DNA of 64,000 bases from Collinsella sp. AM18-10 (GTDB taxonomy: Bacteria > Actinomycetota > Coriobacteriia > Coriobacteriales > Coriobacteriaceae): positions 248,001 to 312,000 of the forward strand of contig NZ_QRJO01000001.1 of NCBI RefSeq assembly GCF_003471585.1. The letters are read 5' to 3'. A model generated the notes under the pieces. That model was not told the DNA's origin, did not search any database, and saw only the letters and a program-made list of their open reading frames with translations. The position numbers and the translations under genes are program-made. This document shows, piece after piece, positions 40,847 through 49,170 of the stretch (within the stretch, counting starts at the first letter, position 1; every line of letters begins with the position of its first letter).

Positions 40847-40872
40847 TAAAAAAGCCCCGTCCCAAATGGGCT
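40847..40872 (-). terminator. Terminator after the LuxR-type gene
   Basis: On the minus strand AGCCC ... GGGCT with a 10-base loop is followed by TTTTTTAG, overlapping the stop codon. Confidence 0.55.
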
Positions 40873-42415
40873 AGTCCTTGGGCGCCCAGGACCAGAAAAA
40901 GTTGATGAGGGCCACACGTGAGGAGGCGCCGGTCTTTTTGTTGATCGAGGCGATATGACGGTAAAGCGTGGAGCGCGAAAGGAAGAGCGTTGCGGCGATG
41001 TCTTGAACACTCTCGCGCGATGCGACCAAGGCCTCCAAAATATCGCGCTCGCGCTGCGTAAGCTCAAAGGCGACGGCGAAGGTATCGAGACGCTCGTCGA
41101 GTGTGGACTCCGGCACCTCTGCGGGGGCGGGCTCGCTCTGGGCGGATACGGGATCCGTGCCAAGGTCGCTAGCAGCAAACGCCAGGTCGCCGCGCACTTC
41201 AACGTCATAGACCTGATGCCCAGACTGTCCCAGCAGCGAGATCGCAATGCCCACAAGCAGTACAAGCCCCACGCCCACTGCCAACAGCACGTTCTGGCTC
41301 GAGACAATCGCCACCGCCGGTGCCGTCACGAGCATCGCGCAAACGTTATTGATGACGCGGCCCATACACGGCCACAGATACGACCAATGCGCATACACCG
41401 AAATGGCGGCAAACTTCGCCGTGAAAAACACCACGAAGAAGCCCGCACCCAGATAGAAGATGACGGTGGCGGCAAGTATGTTGGCGCCGTTGGCATCGGT
41501 GATAAGCACAGCGAATGAGAGCGTGGACAACATGGCGGCGCAGGTCATGATGATGTTCATACACGAGCGCCCGCGCAGGTCAAATAGGGCGCCGGCGAGC
41601 AGAGCGCTCACGCCCATCAGCAAGCGCGACCAATCGCCCAAGTCAACGGACCCGGCGGCGTGCGAGATCGTGAGCCCCGCATTGAGGGCGGCAAACACCC
41701 CGGTAAGGCAGGCGGTTGCAATCGTCAGACGCACCACGGCGCGCCGAAAAGCCGCCGTTGACTCGGGATCGTTTCGCCATTTGGCGCCAAACTCCGATGC
41801 ATCCACCGAAAGCTCGGAGATATCGGGTTCAGGCCCAAACTCAGATTCGCCGCGCAGCTTGGCACGGCGGACGCCGTGGAGGAGCGCCACCTGCGCGACC
41901 GCACAGGCAACAAAAACAAACTGCTGCGGAATCCCCGCGGGTATCACCATGTGGCTGAACACCTGAAGCAGGACGCCCAGAGCATATGAAAGCGCCGCCG
42001 CGCGCGCCAAGTACGGCGTCCGCGCAAAGCGCCGCGCAAAGTTGGCGTGAGCGGTCGATCCGCAGTAGCCCAGCGTGCAACACGCCATCAAACCGCCGGC
42101 AATTACCACCTCAAACCGAACCGCCATAATCATCAGCAGCAATGCCGACACCAGCAGCACGCCCGTGATGTCGCTCGTCGTATCGATCGCGCGGGGGCGG
42201 CGATAGTACAGAATAGGACGCACAAAAAAGCCGATTACGCTCGCACCGACGATGAGGGTCTCGTAGGTAGCAACCTCGCTCGGCGGCACAAACTCGGCCA
42301 CGCGCATGTCGAAGAGGTACTCGCCAGCCAAAAACGTAAAATAGAACAGCGCCAGGCATATAATCTCCCGAATGCCCCAACGCAAATACGCTGTTGTGTC
42401 TCCCATACCTTTCAT
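40871..42415 (-). CDS. Membrane-bound LuxR-family transcriptional regulator
   Basis: 514 aa. About twelve hydrophobic segments (residues 10-415) form an MFS-like membrane domain, followed by a cytoplasmic linker and a C-terminal LuxR HTH (about 450-514; LTQRERDILEALVASRESVQDIAATLFLSRSTLYRHIASINKKTG). This fusion is abundant in Eggerthella/Collinsella-type coriobacteria. The N-terminal start is ATG 42415; a second ATG at 42406 has an AAAGG site. Eleven consecutive Gs end five bases before the first ATG. Targets are unknown; the ROK kinase gene lies upstream. Confidence 0.88.
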   Translation of the reverse strand: MKGMGDTTAYLRWGIREIICLALFYFTFLAGEYLFDMRVAEFVPPSEVATYETLIVGASVIGFFVRPILYYRRPRAIDTTSDITGVLLVSALLLMIMAVRFEVVIAGGLMACCTLGYCGSTAHANFARRFARTPYLARAAALSYALGVLLQVFSHMVIPAGIPQQFVFVACAVAQVALLHGVRRAKLRGESEFGPEPDISELSVDASEFGAKWRNDPESTAAFRRAVVRLTIATACLTGVFAALNAGLTISHAAGSVDLGDWSRLLMGVSALLAGALFDLRGRSCMNIIMTCAAMLSTLSFAVLITDANGANILAATVIFYLGAGFFVVFFTAKFAAISVYAHWSYLWPCMGRVINNVCAMLVTAPAVAIVSSQNVLLAVGVGLVLLVGIAISLLGQSGHQVYDVEVRGDLAFAASDLGTDPVSAQSEPAPAEVPESTLDERLDTFAVAFELTQRERDILEALVASRESVQDIAATLFLSRSTLYRHIASINKKTGASSRVALINFFWSWAPKD

Positions 42416-42420
42416 GAATA

Positions 42421-42431
42421 CCCCCCCCCCC
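42421..42431 (-). repeat. Homopolymer of 11 G (minus strand) at the LuxR gene start
   Basis: Eleven consecutive C on the plus strand, five bases upstream of the ATG at 42415. The tract occupies the Shine-Dalgarno position, so length changes by slippage could alter translation. Confidence 0.8.
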
Positions 42432-42594
42432 GCAGTCGCTTAATGGCCTGCAAACTCATTCTATTAGAGAACCAGTCCTAATATCGAACCTATCCTCAAA
42501 ATGTCGCTAATTTGACCCCAACAGCCCACGGCGTAAACCGATTTTGAGCCGCAAGGCCCAGAAGGGGCGCGCACGGCTTGCAGCTCGGCAAGGA

Positions 42595-42797
42595 GTGTCC
42601 CCAACTGCCACTCATTTAAGTACGTCCCCAATGAGTGCAAGTGACGCAAGTGCCAATCAAATGACGAGAGCGGATAATCTCCCACTTTGAGCCTGTATGC
42701 AGGCCAAAAACGGGAGATTATCCACTCTCATTCTGTGGGTAGCCATTGGGGACGTTCTTAAACGACTAGTCAAACAAGAACGTCCCCAATGATTATG
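42595..42797. repeat. Composite repeat: family A + family C hairpin
   Basis: AGTGTCCCCAACTGCC, then a family A core (CTCATTTAAGTACGTCCCCA) at about 42606-42635. The family C hairpin 42666-42730 pairs GAGAGCGGATAATCTCCC with GGGAGATTATCCACTCTC and contains the inner stem GCCTG/CAGGC. Two opposed family A cores follow at 42743-42797. The gap 42432-42806 contains no gene. Confidence 0.68.
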
Positions 42798-42806
42798 TCC
42801 AATGCG

Positions 42807-43718
42807 CTACACCAGGCGTATGGCCTCCTGGACGGCACCGTAAAGGTTGGCGTCGTTGCCGAGCTCGGCCGCCTTTATCTGCGGCACAGGAATGCCGGCA
42901 AGGGTCCCTTCGTAACTCGCGAGGGCCAGCGGCATCTGCACACGCAGGGCATCGACGAGCTCGGGATGGCACGAGATGCCGCCTGCGATCACAAAGACCT
43001 CGGGGTCGAGCACGGCCTGCAGGTTGATGAGCTGTCCGTCAAAGGCGCGAGCGTAGCGGTCGAGCGCGCGCTGCGCCGCCATGTCGCCATCCGCGATCCA
43101 CTCAAAGACGCGGCGGCCGTCCACCGGAGAATCCGCAGGCAGGCCCTTCTCGGCAACGGCGGCATCGCGGAGCGCACGCCAACCGCCCGAACCCGCAAAG
43201 GAGTTTTCCATGCTCGCAGCAGTCGTGACATCGTTGCGCAAGAAGCTAAACTCGCCTGCAAAGCAGTGCGCGCCGCGCAGGACCTTGCCGTCGATGACGA
43301 TACCGCCGCCGATGCCCGTGCCGATAGCGAGCACCACGCCAAAACGCGTCCCGCGCAGAGCGCCAGCCGCATACTCACCGAGTGCACAGCACTTACCGTC
43401 GTTATTGACGGCAATCGGCACCCCCAGAGCCTCGCGCATAAGCTTTCCGAGCGGACAGCCATCCATAAACGTGAGCGCACCACCGCGATGGATCGTTCCT
43501 GTGACATCTCCCTCGTAGATGCCGCCGGGCGCACTCACGCCCACGGCGCTCACGCGCTCGCGATACGGCTCGACGAGCGAGATCAGCGCCGCGACCGTCT
43601 CCTCAGCCGTGGTAAAGCCCGTCGGCAGGCTTCCGCGCTCGCGGATGGAAAAATCCTCGCCCAGCACAGCCCATTTAACGGCCGTACCGCCCACATCGAT
43701 TCCAAAAAACTCCTGCAT
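42807..43718 (-). CDS. ROK-family sugar kinase
   Basis: 303 aa from the ATG at 43718 (AAGGAG five bases upstream); an in-frame GTG two codons earlier is less likely. The ATP-binding start FGIDVGGTAVKWAV, catalytic region IAVNNDGKCCALGE and GTGIGGGIVIDG are ROK signatures. The usual ROK zinc motif (HxxCxCGxxGC) is absent, and there is no DNA-binding domain. It probably phosphorylates a hexose or amino sugar released from glycans. Confidence 0.9.
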   Translation of the reverse strand: MQEFFGIDVGGTAVKWAVLGEDFSIRERGSLPTGFTTAEETVAALISLVEPYRERVSAVGVSAPGGIYEGDVTGTIHRGGALTFMDGCPLGKLMREALGVPIAVNNDGKCCALGEYAAGALRGTRFGVVLAIGTGIGGGIVIDGKVLRGAHCFAGEFSFLRNDVTTAASMENSFAGSGGWRALRDAAVAEKGLPADSPVDGRRVFEWIADGDMAAQRALDRYARAFDGQLINLQAVLDPEVFVIAGGISCHPELVDALRVQMPLALASYEGTLAGIPVPQIKAAELGNDANLYGAVQEAIRLV

Positions 43719-43735
43719 GTTCACTCCTTACAAGC

Positions 43736-43793
43736 GTAGCCCCGGACGCGCATCGCCGCGACCATCACAGGGGCTACCCCCCCTGCGATGGTC
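43736..43793. other. Hairpin-forming spacer between ROK kinase and glycosidase remnant
   Basis: GTAGCCCC (43736-43743) pairs with GGGGCTAC, and CGACCATC pairs alternatively with GATGGTCG. It may end transcription entering from the minus-strand genes upstream. Confidence 0.4.
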
Positions 43794-43830
43794 GTGCAGC
43801 AAGTCACGCCCGGAGCCGATTATCTCTGTT

Positions 43831-43995
43831 TTACGCCTCTAATTTGGTCAGGCGAAGCATCATATACTGCTTACTTGGGAGATCGATGCGGAACTTGCCC
43901 TCAAAGGTTCCGGGAAGCTCCTCCTCCGTCATGCCCCATGTGTCCACGACACTCACCTTGTATCGAGCGCCCGACTCGCCCTCAAACTCACGAGA
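43831..43995 (-). pseudogene. Remnant of a glycosidase C-terminus (DUF5605-like)
   Basis: A 55-codon open end reads REFEGESGARYKVSVVDTWG, then MTEEELPGTFEGKFRIDLPS and a closing KQYMMLRLTKLEA. That matches the terminal beta-domain of DUF4038/DUF5605-type glycosidases (VxDTWxMT ... LPxKxYMxLRL). Upstream the frame runs straight into a family A repeat at 43997-44024, and no start, RBS or catalytic part exists. It is not the tail of the neighbouring intact gene at 44127, which has its own different C-terminus. Confidence 0.6.
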
Positions 43996-43996
43996 C

Positions 43997-44024
43997 CACT
44001 CATTTAAGTACGTCCCCAATGAGC
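43997..44024. repeat. Family A palindromic repeat
   Basis: ACTCATTTAAGTACGTCCCC followed by AATGAGCG, sitting at the truncation point of the glycosidase remnant. Confidence 0.65.
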
Positions 44025-44026
44025 GT

Positions 44027-44080
44027 GGCGGAATGGCTCCCCTTGGCAGCTTAAAGCCGTCATGCAGGAACCATTCCGTC
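44027..44080 (-). terminator. Hairpin downstream of the DUF4038 gene
   Basis: GGCGGAATGG pairs with CCATTCCGTC (one mismatch), with an inner GGC/GCC stem. No clear T-run, so termination is uncertain. Confidence 0.4.
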
Positions 44081-44126
44081 GCAGCCTAATGAAAGGGACT
44101 GGGTTGTAAATGTTGGAGAAGAGCCG

Positions 44127-45440
44127 TTAGCGCCCGGGGGCCAGGATCACCAGAGCGTCGTGCTCAAAGGGATGCTGAGCCACGCGCACGGTGCCGTCAC
44201 CGTTATCGCGGACGGGCAGCTTGGCGATGCGCTTGTCCTCCATGTCGAGGACCGTCGCCGTCCAGCCTCGCGCGCCGTCGAGCTTAAACTTGAGCGCCGT
44301 GGTGCGCGGCAGGTACGTGACGACGCGATCGCCAACGCGCGCCACACGAATGGACTCGCGCGCGTCGTCGAGGAGCTCCTGCGCCGGAACCACGGCAAGT
44401 GCATCGTCGGCAGCCGTAGCGCCCAGGGCGGCAAGCACGTGCTCGATCGCGCCAAAGTCCCACACACCCGCAAACTGCAGGCACTCTTGCCAGCGGAAGG
44501 GCATGTCGAAGCCCTCGCCCAGCACCGAGCCTTGGCTGCGCGATGTCTGCCAGTTCCAAACGCCGTGTGCGCCGTAAGTTACGCCGGCACTGGCGCCGGC
44601 AAGAATCGACGACCATACGCTCGCGCGGCAATCCTGCGCGGTGAAGCGCCAGTACACATTGCGCGACGCACCCATCTGCTCGTAACAAGGCTCAGAGTTG
44701 ACCATCGGCTTTTTAGGGTAGTTGGCGATAAAGTCCTGCGGCAGACGCCATGCCTCGGGCTGGCCCTCGTAGTTGTGGCCGGGCTGGAACATATAAAAGT
44801 CCAGACGGTCCAGATACTGCGCCGGAATGGTGCGATTGGCGCGGTTGATATGCATGGTGCGCAGCGCCTCGGGCGCGCGCTTGACGACCTCGTCGAGCGC
44901 GTCCTCGTAATAGGCGATCGCCTCGTCGCCGGCAAAGTCGGTATCGCCCGTCACCACGTAGACGGGGTTGAACTCGCCCAGGTTCTCGACGACGCGGGCA
45001 ACGTGGGCACGGACCTCCTCACGCGGCATAACCTCGGCGCCGCAACGCTCGGCGATCTTGGCACCCCAGGTACCGGGCACGTAGTTGCACCACATAAGCA
45101 CGAGCGCCGGACGGATGCCGTGCTCGACGGCAGCACGGCACATGGCAGCGGCGCGGTCCCAATATGCCTGGTTGGGACGGGACCAATCAAAGTGCACGCC
45201 GTCCTCGCTGGCATAGGGCCAAATGCCCAGGTCGGGGCAGCAGCGGTCCCACTGCGGCAGCGTGTTGATCTGCAGCACATTCATGCCCTGCTCGGCACGG
45301 CGGGTCAGGTAGTAGTCCCAGTCATCCTCGGCAATGCTCGTAAATGCGCTCCAGCACGTATCGGCAAACCAGAAGAACGGTTTGCCCTCGCACAAAAAGC
45401 CGTCCTGGCGACCGTTGACGGTCAGCTTTCCCAAACTCAT
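44127..45440 (-). CDS. DUF4038 (apiosidase-like) glycoside hydrolase
   Basis: 437 aa from the ATG at 45440 (AAAGGA seven bases upstream; an ATG two codons earlier is too close to it). The TIM barrel begins with FLCEGKPFFWFADTCWSAF and includes GMNVLQINTLPQWD, YVVTGDTDFAG and PMVNSEPCYEQMG; the Asp and Glu in the last two are candidate catalytic residues. A C-terminal beta domain ends the protein. There is no signal peptide, so substrates are probably imported. The family includes GH140-type apiosidases. Confidence 0.82.
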   Translation of the reverse strand: MSLGKLTVNGRQDGFLCEGKPFFWFADTCWSAFTSIAEDDWDYYLTRRAEQGMNVLQINTLPQWDRCCPDLGIWPYASEDGVHFDWSRPNQAYWDRAAAMCRAAVEHGIRPALVLMWCNYVPGTWGAKIAERCGAEVMPREEVRAHVARVVENLGEFNPVYVVTGDTDFAGDEAIAYYEDALDEVVKRAPEALRTMHINRANRTIPAQYLDRLDFYMFQPGHNYEGQPEAWRLPQDFIANYPKKPMVNSEPCYEQMGASRNVYWRFTAQDCRASVWSSILAGASAGVTYGAHGVWNWQTSRSQGSVLGEGFDMPFRWQECLQFAGVWDFGAIEHVLAALGATAADDALAVVPAQELLDDARESIRVARVGDRVVTYLPRTTALKFKLDGARGWTATVLDMEDKRIAKLPVRDNGDGTVRVAQHPFEHDALVILAPGR

Positions 45441-45574
45441 CTGCATGTCCTTTCGTTTGATAAAGGATTTGCGAACCGTCGGGGGCTTTCGCGGTAACCC
45501 CGTGCGAAAGCCCCTGCCGCTTGGCAAACCCTCGCGGGCGAATCCCGTCCGCCCCATCAGTCTACCTTGCAAGA

Positions 45575-45608
45575 AGGGCCCCGCCGGGCTTACGCCTGAC
45601 GGGGCCCT
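45575..45608 (-). terminator. Terminator-like hairpin after the PTS EIIBC gene
   Basis: AGGGCCCCG / CGGGGCCCT with a 16-base interior, between the EIIBC stop and the DUF4038 start on the same strand; the minus strand continues TCTTG. Confidence 0.6.
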
Positions 45609-45648
45609 GTCGTGTAGGTGAGGTCATATGTGACCGAACGGTTTGGCC

Positions 45649-47076
45649 TTAGGCCTCCATCTCGGCGAGTTCCTCCTTGGAGAAGCCGCAGGCAAAGACG
45701 ACGGCAGCGGCGATGACAAAGGAGATTGCCATACCAACGATAGCCCAGACGGTGTTCATCTGGCCACCCTGCAGGTAGTTGGTGAAGACCAGGAAGTTGG
45801 ACGCACCGCCTGCGAGGTAGTAGGTAACCCCCATGAGGCCGGAGAACACAGCGCCGATAGCACCGCCGATGAACATGCCAAACATGGTGCGACGGAAGCG
45901 CATGAGGATGCCGAAGAGCGCGGGCTCGGTGACGCCGCCGGCGATGGCGGAGATGACGTAACCGATGGCGAGAGACTTCTCGTCGGGGTTCTTCATCTTG
46001 AGGAAGGCACCGAAGGCGCAGCCCCAGACAGCGGCCATAGCGCAGTTGGTGGAAACGAAGACGAAGGGATCGTAACCGGCAGCGATGATCTGAACCTGGG
46101 CGAGCAGGATGACGGGCATGTGCATGCCGCAGACCACGAAGAGCTGCCAGAAGGCGCCGAGGATGGCCATGACGATCAGGATGCCGATGCCGCCAAGGTC
46201 AGCAAGGCCGAAGAGGGCGTTGGCGATCAGCGTACCGATCTCGTTGCCGATCGGAGCGAGGACGATGAAGGCAATGGGGATCGTGACGATCATGGTGCAG
46301 AACGGCGTGAAGACCGTGGACAGCACGTCGGGCATAACCTTCTTAAAGAACTTCTCGATGAAGTACAGGACGGGCACCGAAAGGATGATCGGCAGGACGG
46401 ACTGCTGGTAGTTGGCAGCGGCGATCTGGATGCCGTAGACGGAGATGATTCCGCCGCCCTCCTGGGTGGCGACGCTCACCACGGAAGGAGCCATGAGGGC
46501 GCCACCGAGCAGCATGCCGAGCACGGGGCTGGCGCCGAGCTTCTTAGCGGCGGCATAGCCCAGGTAGATGGGGATAAAGGTAAACGTTGCCTCGTACAGG
46601 GTGGTGTAGAGGAACGTGTAGGTCGGGTCGTCGGCCGAGAGCACACCGAGCATGGTGGGGCCGAGGACGGCCGCGATGGTGCGGAACAGACCGCCGGCCA
46701 TGAGCAGCGGGATGAGCTGGGTCATGGAGCCCGACAGATAGTCGAGGATGATGTTGGGCAGGTTCTTGAGCTCGAACTTCTCCTTGGGAGCATCGAGGTT
46801 CTCGTTGACGGCCTCACCCTGCTTGACACCGGAGATGGCGACGAACTCGGCGAGCACCTTGGGCACGTTCTGGCCGATGATGACCTGGAGCTGGCTGCCG
46901 GCAAACTGGCAACCCAGAACACCCTTGACCTTCTTGATCTTCTCCACGTCGGCCTTGCTGTTATCCTTGAGCGTCAGACGCAGGCGCGTCATGCAGTTGG
47001 TGGCAACGGAAACATTCTCCGCACCGCCCACGAGCTCGAGGACATCGGTGGCAATCTGCTTGTTATCTACTGCCAT
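45649..47076 (-). CDS. PTS beta-glucoside/sucrose-family EIIBC
   Basis: 475 aa from the ATG at 47076 (GGGGAGGGG upstream). The N-terminal EIIB domain (about 1-85) has the phosphorylated cysteine Cys28 in VATNCMTRLRLTL. The EIIC domain (about 105-460) has ten hydrophobic segments and GVTEPALFGI. There is no fused EIIA, so the stand-alone EIIA-Glc (crr) is the likely donor. It is followed on the same strand by the DUF4038 glycosidase. Several GTAAAC-type dyads lie upstream. Confidence 0.93.
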   Translation of the reverse strand: MAVDNKQIATDVLELVGGAENVSVATNCMTRLRLTLKDNSKADVEKIKKVKGVLGCQFAGSQLQVIIGQNVPKVLAEFVAISGVKQGEAVNENLDAPKEKFELKNLPNIILDYLSGSMTQLIPLLMAGGLFRTIAAVLGPTMLGVLSADDPTYTFLYTTLYEATFTFIPIYLGYAAAKKLGASPVLGMLLGGALMAPSVVSVATQEGGGIISVYGIQIAAANYQQSVLPIILSVPVLYFIEKFFKKVMPDVLSTVFTPFCTMIVTIPIAFIVLAPIGNEIGTLIANALFGLADLGGIGILIVMAILGAFWQLFVVCGMHMPVILLAQVQIIAAGYDPFVFVSTNCAMAAVWGCAFGAFLKMKNPDEKSLAIGYVISAIAGGVTEPALFGILMRFRRTMFGMFIGGAIGAVFSGLMGVTYYLAGGASNFLVFTNYLQGGQMNTVWAIVGMAISFVIAAAVVFACGFSKEELAEMEA

Positions 47077-47182
47077 GGGACCCCTCCCCATATCTTCGTG
47101 TGCCAGCCCCCTTGGGCTTAGGCACGCCTTTGGCCCGGCGACTATAACCCCTTACGGTTGCCGGACCCTTGGATACGCTTTT

Positions 47183-47518
47183 GTAAACAAGGTGTTTACT
47201 GAACGTTTACGGGCTTTAGTTTACACGGAGCGCCGAATTTATGGCAATTTTGCCGTCTACAGTCCGGTGAACGGTAGGAAATCGGGGGTGAACGTATTTG
47301 CATGGCGGGAGATGGTCTCTTTGACCCTCTATTGATATATAGCCATTTACGTGGGATTTTATTTTGATGAACACCTCACTGATCTGTTAACTCATCAACA
47401 GAATCCCTGCTAGAAGCTAGTAAACATACGTTTAGTAGTTCACGACGTGTTCAATTTTGCCGTTTACCGAGTTCATCTGGTTATTCTTCAATTCTAGATT
47501 ACACTAAACATGTTTAGT
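47183..47518. promoter_or_regulatory. Cluster of GTAAAC/GTTTAC dyads between EIIBC and esterase genes
   Basis: Dyads: GTAAACAAGGTGTTTAC (47183-47199), AGTAAACATACGTTTAGT (47419-47436) and the perfect ACTAAACATGTTTAGT (47503-47518), plus single half-sites at 47205-47210, 47219-47227 and 47462-47467. The region 47077-47566 is AT-rich and lies between divergent genes, so it is a shared control region. The pattern suits a LacI- or GntR-family regulator, none of which is encoded in the window. Confidence 0.6.
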
Positions 47519-47566
47519 TTGTATTGCCGCAGATGCCAGGCATTCGCGGCGCAAGGGAGGCAGCTC

Positions 47567-48904
47567 ATGGAACTCAAATTGTGTACCTACGCAACCGTCA
47601 CCACCTTGGGCGACTTTGGCCCCTGGATCAGCAAGGTCGTACTCGACCTGCCCTGCACCGTGCGCGCCAACGACATCGACGCGAACACCTTCCATATATA
47701 TGTAGAGCGTCACGAGCGCTCGGGCGATGTTCTGATGCGCAAGGAACGCGGCGCCGACCATGCCGCGCCCTCCGTGGGTTACATCGACATTCTCGCCGCA
47801 TATCCGTGCGACGAGAACGGACGTAAGCTCGCCGTGGGCACCCATGTGGCGCTCGAGGTCGCCGAGCAGCGCCTGACCAAAAAGATCGAAGGCGGCGTCA
47901 TGGGCTCGCGCATGCTCGATGACCAGTTGCACATCACGCAGCTCGCGGCTCTTCCCGGCAACGACGGCGACGATCCCACCTGCGGCCTGGTCTTCGACAC
48001 CTGCCGTGGCGATATCTGCCCCGCGCTCAAAGGCTGGAGCAACGCCACGCAAAAGACCGCCGTCGACGGCATCGCGCTCGAATACGGCTTCTTTGAGCCC
48101 AGCTTTAAGGCAGAGGACTCGGCCTGCTTCAATCCCTTCGCGCCCGAGGCGACGGTCGTACCCCAAAAGGCACCGCTCGTGGTGTATCTGCACGGCGCCG
48201 GCGAGGGCAAGGGCGCCACGCAAGGCGAAGGCGCTACGCGCGCCTATATCGGCAACCGCGTGACGGCCATTAGTCAGGCGCAGATCCAGCGCTACTTTGG
48301 CGGCTTTGCCTGGGTGCTCGTGCCGCAGTCGCCCACGTTTTGGATGGACAACGGCGTCGAGCAACTCGGTCGCTCCAACCAGAGCATCTACTCCTCCGTG
48401 CTCAAGGCGCTTATCGACGAGTTTGTCGCCGAGCATGTCGACCGCATCGACACCGACCGCATCGTGGTCGCCGGTCTTTCCAACGGCGGCTTTATGACCC
48501 TGCGCCTGTGCGCCGACTACCCCGATTTCTTCGCCGCGGGCCTTCCCTGCTGCGCCCCGTGGTACAACGCCACGGACGAGGACGTGGCCGCGCTCGCCAA
48601 GACGCCGCTGTGGTTTACGCACTCCAAGGGCGACGAGCTCGTGTCACCGCAACAGACCGTGCTGCCGCTCACGGCGCGCCTGCGCGATGCCGGCGCCAAC
48701 GTGCACCTCACCTACTTTAGCCATGTCGAGGACCTGACCGGCGTGTATCGCGAGGCCGACGGCTCGGCCAAGAAGACGTTCAACCACGGCGTGTGGATCC
48801 ACCAATTCAACGACCTGTGTTATCAAGACTTCGACGGGGGCAACGTACTCATCGACGGCGAGCCGGTGGGCTGCTGGGAGTGGTCGGCCAGGGTTTCGAG
48901 GTAA
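47567..48904 (+). CDS. Alpha/beta-hydrolase esterase (CE1/prolyl-oligopeptidase-like)
   Basis: 445 aa from the ATG at 47567 (AAGGGAGG upstream). An N-terminal beta domain (about 1-170) precedes an alpha/beta hydrolase with oxyanion region VVYLHGAGEG, nucleophile elbow GLSNGG, Asp in HSKGDELVSP and His in NHGVWIHQF. The arrangement is like feruloyl-esterase-type CE1 enzymes. There is no signal peptide. It is divergent from the PTS EIIBC gene and probably removes acyl groups from imported glycans. Confidence 0.85.
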   Translation: MELKLCTYATVTTLGDFGPWISKVVLDLPCTVRANDIDANTFHIYVERHERSGDVLMRKERGADHAAPSVGYIDILAAYPCDENGRKLAVGTHVALEVAEQRLTKKIEGGVMGSRMLDDQLHITQLAALPGNDGDDPTCGLVFDTCRGDICPALKGWSNATQKTAVDGIALEYGFFEPSFKAEDSACFNPFAPEATVVPQKAPLVVYLHGAGEGKGATQGEGATRAYIGNRVTAISQAQIQRYFGGFAWVLVPQSPTFWMDNGVEQLGRSNQSIYSSVLKALIDEFVAEHVDRIDTDRIVVAGLSNGGFMTLRLCADYPDFFAAGLPCCAPWYNATDEDVAALAKTPLWFTHSKGDELVSPQQTVLPLTARLRDAGANVHLTYFSHVEDLTGVYREADGSAKKTFNHGVWIHQFNDLCYQDFDGGNVLIDGEPVGCWEWSARVSR

Positions 48905-48914
48905 CCATCCCATC

Positions 48915-49041
48915 GGGGGCTCTGACCTTTAGTTTTGTAAACGTCCTCGCGCATGAGCCCCGCTTATCCTGCTCCTTCGGAGCATCGGATAAGCGGGGCT
49001 CGCGCTGCGGAATGTTTACAAAACTAAAGGTCAGAGCCCCC
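48915..49041. repeat. 127-bp double palindrome
   Basis: Outer arms of about 30 bases begin GGGGGCTCTGACCTTTAGTT and end in its reverse complement, with one mismatch. An inner stem GAGCCCCGCTTATCC / GGATAAGCGGGGCTC encloses GCTCC-TTC-GGAGC. The whole region folds on itself. It follows the esterase stop and could terminate transcription or be a small mobile palindrome. Confidence 0.75.
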
Positions 49042-49170
49042 TAAGTTAACGTTGTTCGAAACGCTGGTCGGCCGCTTCCGGCGGGCCGCCGGGTCGCGGG
49101 CGATGGGGGCGTGGGTCCCGTCTTGCCTTGCGCGTAACTGGCTGAATTGATTTTGATTGGAGCTGTTCCT

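Noticed and set aside
45643..47121. 492-codon plus-strand frame opposite the PTS EIIBC gene
   Set aside because: Asp/Gly/His-rich translation typical of antisense frames; the EIIBC frame has clear motifs.
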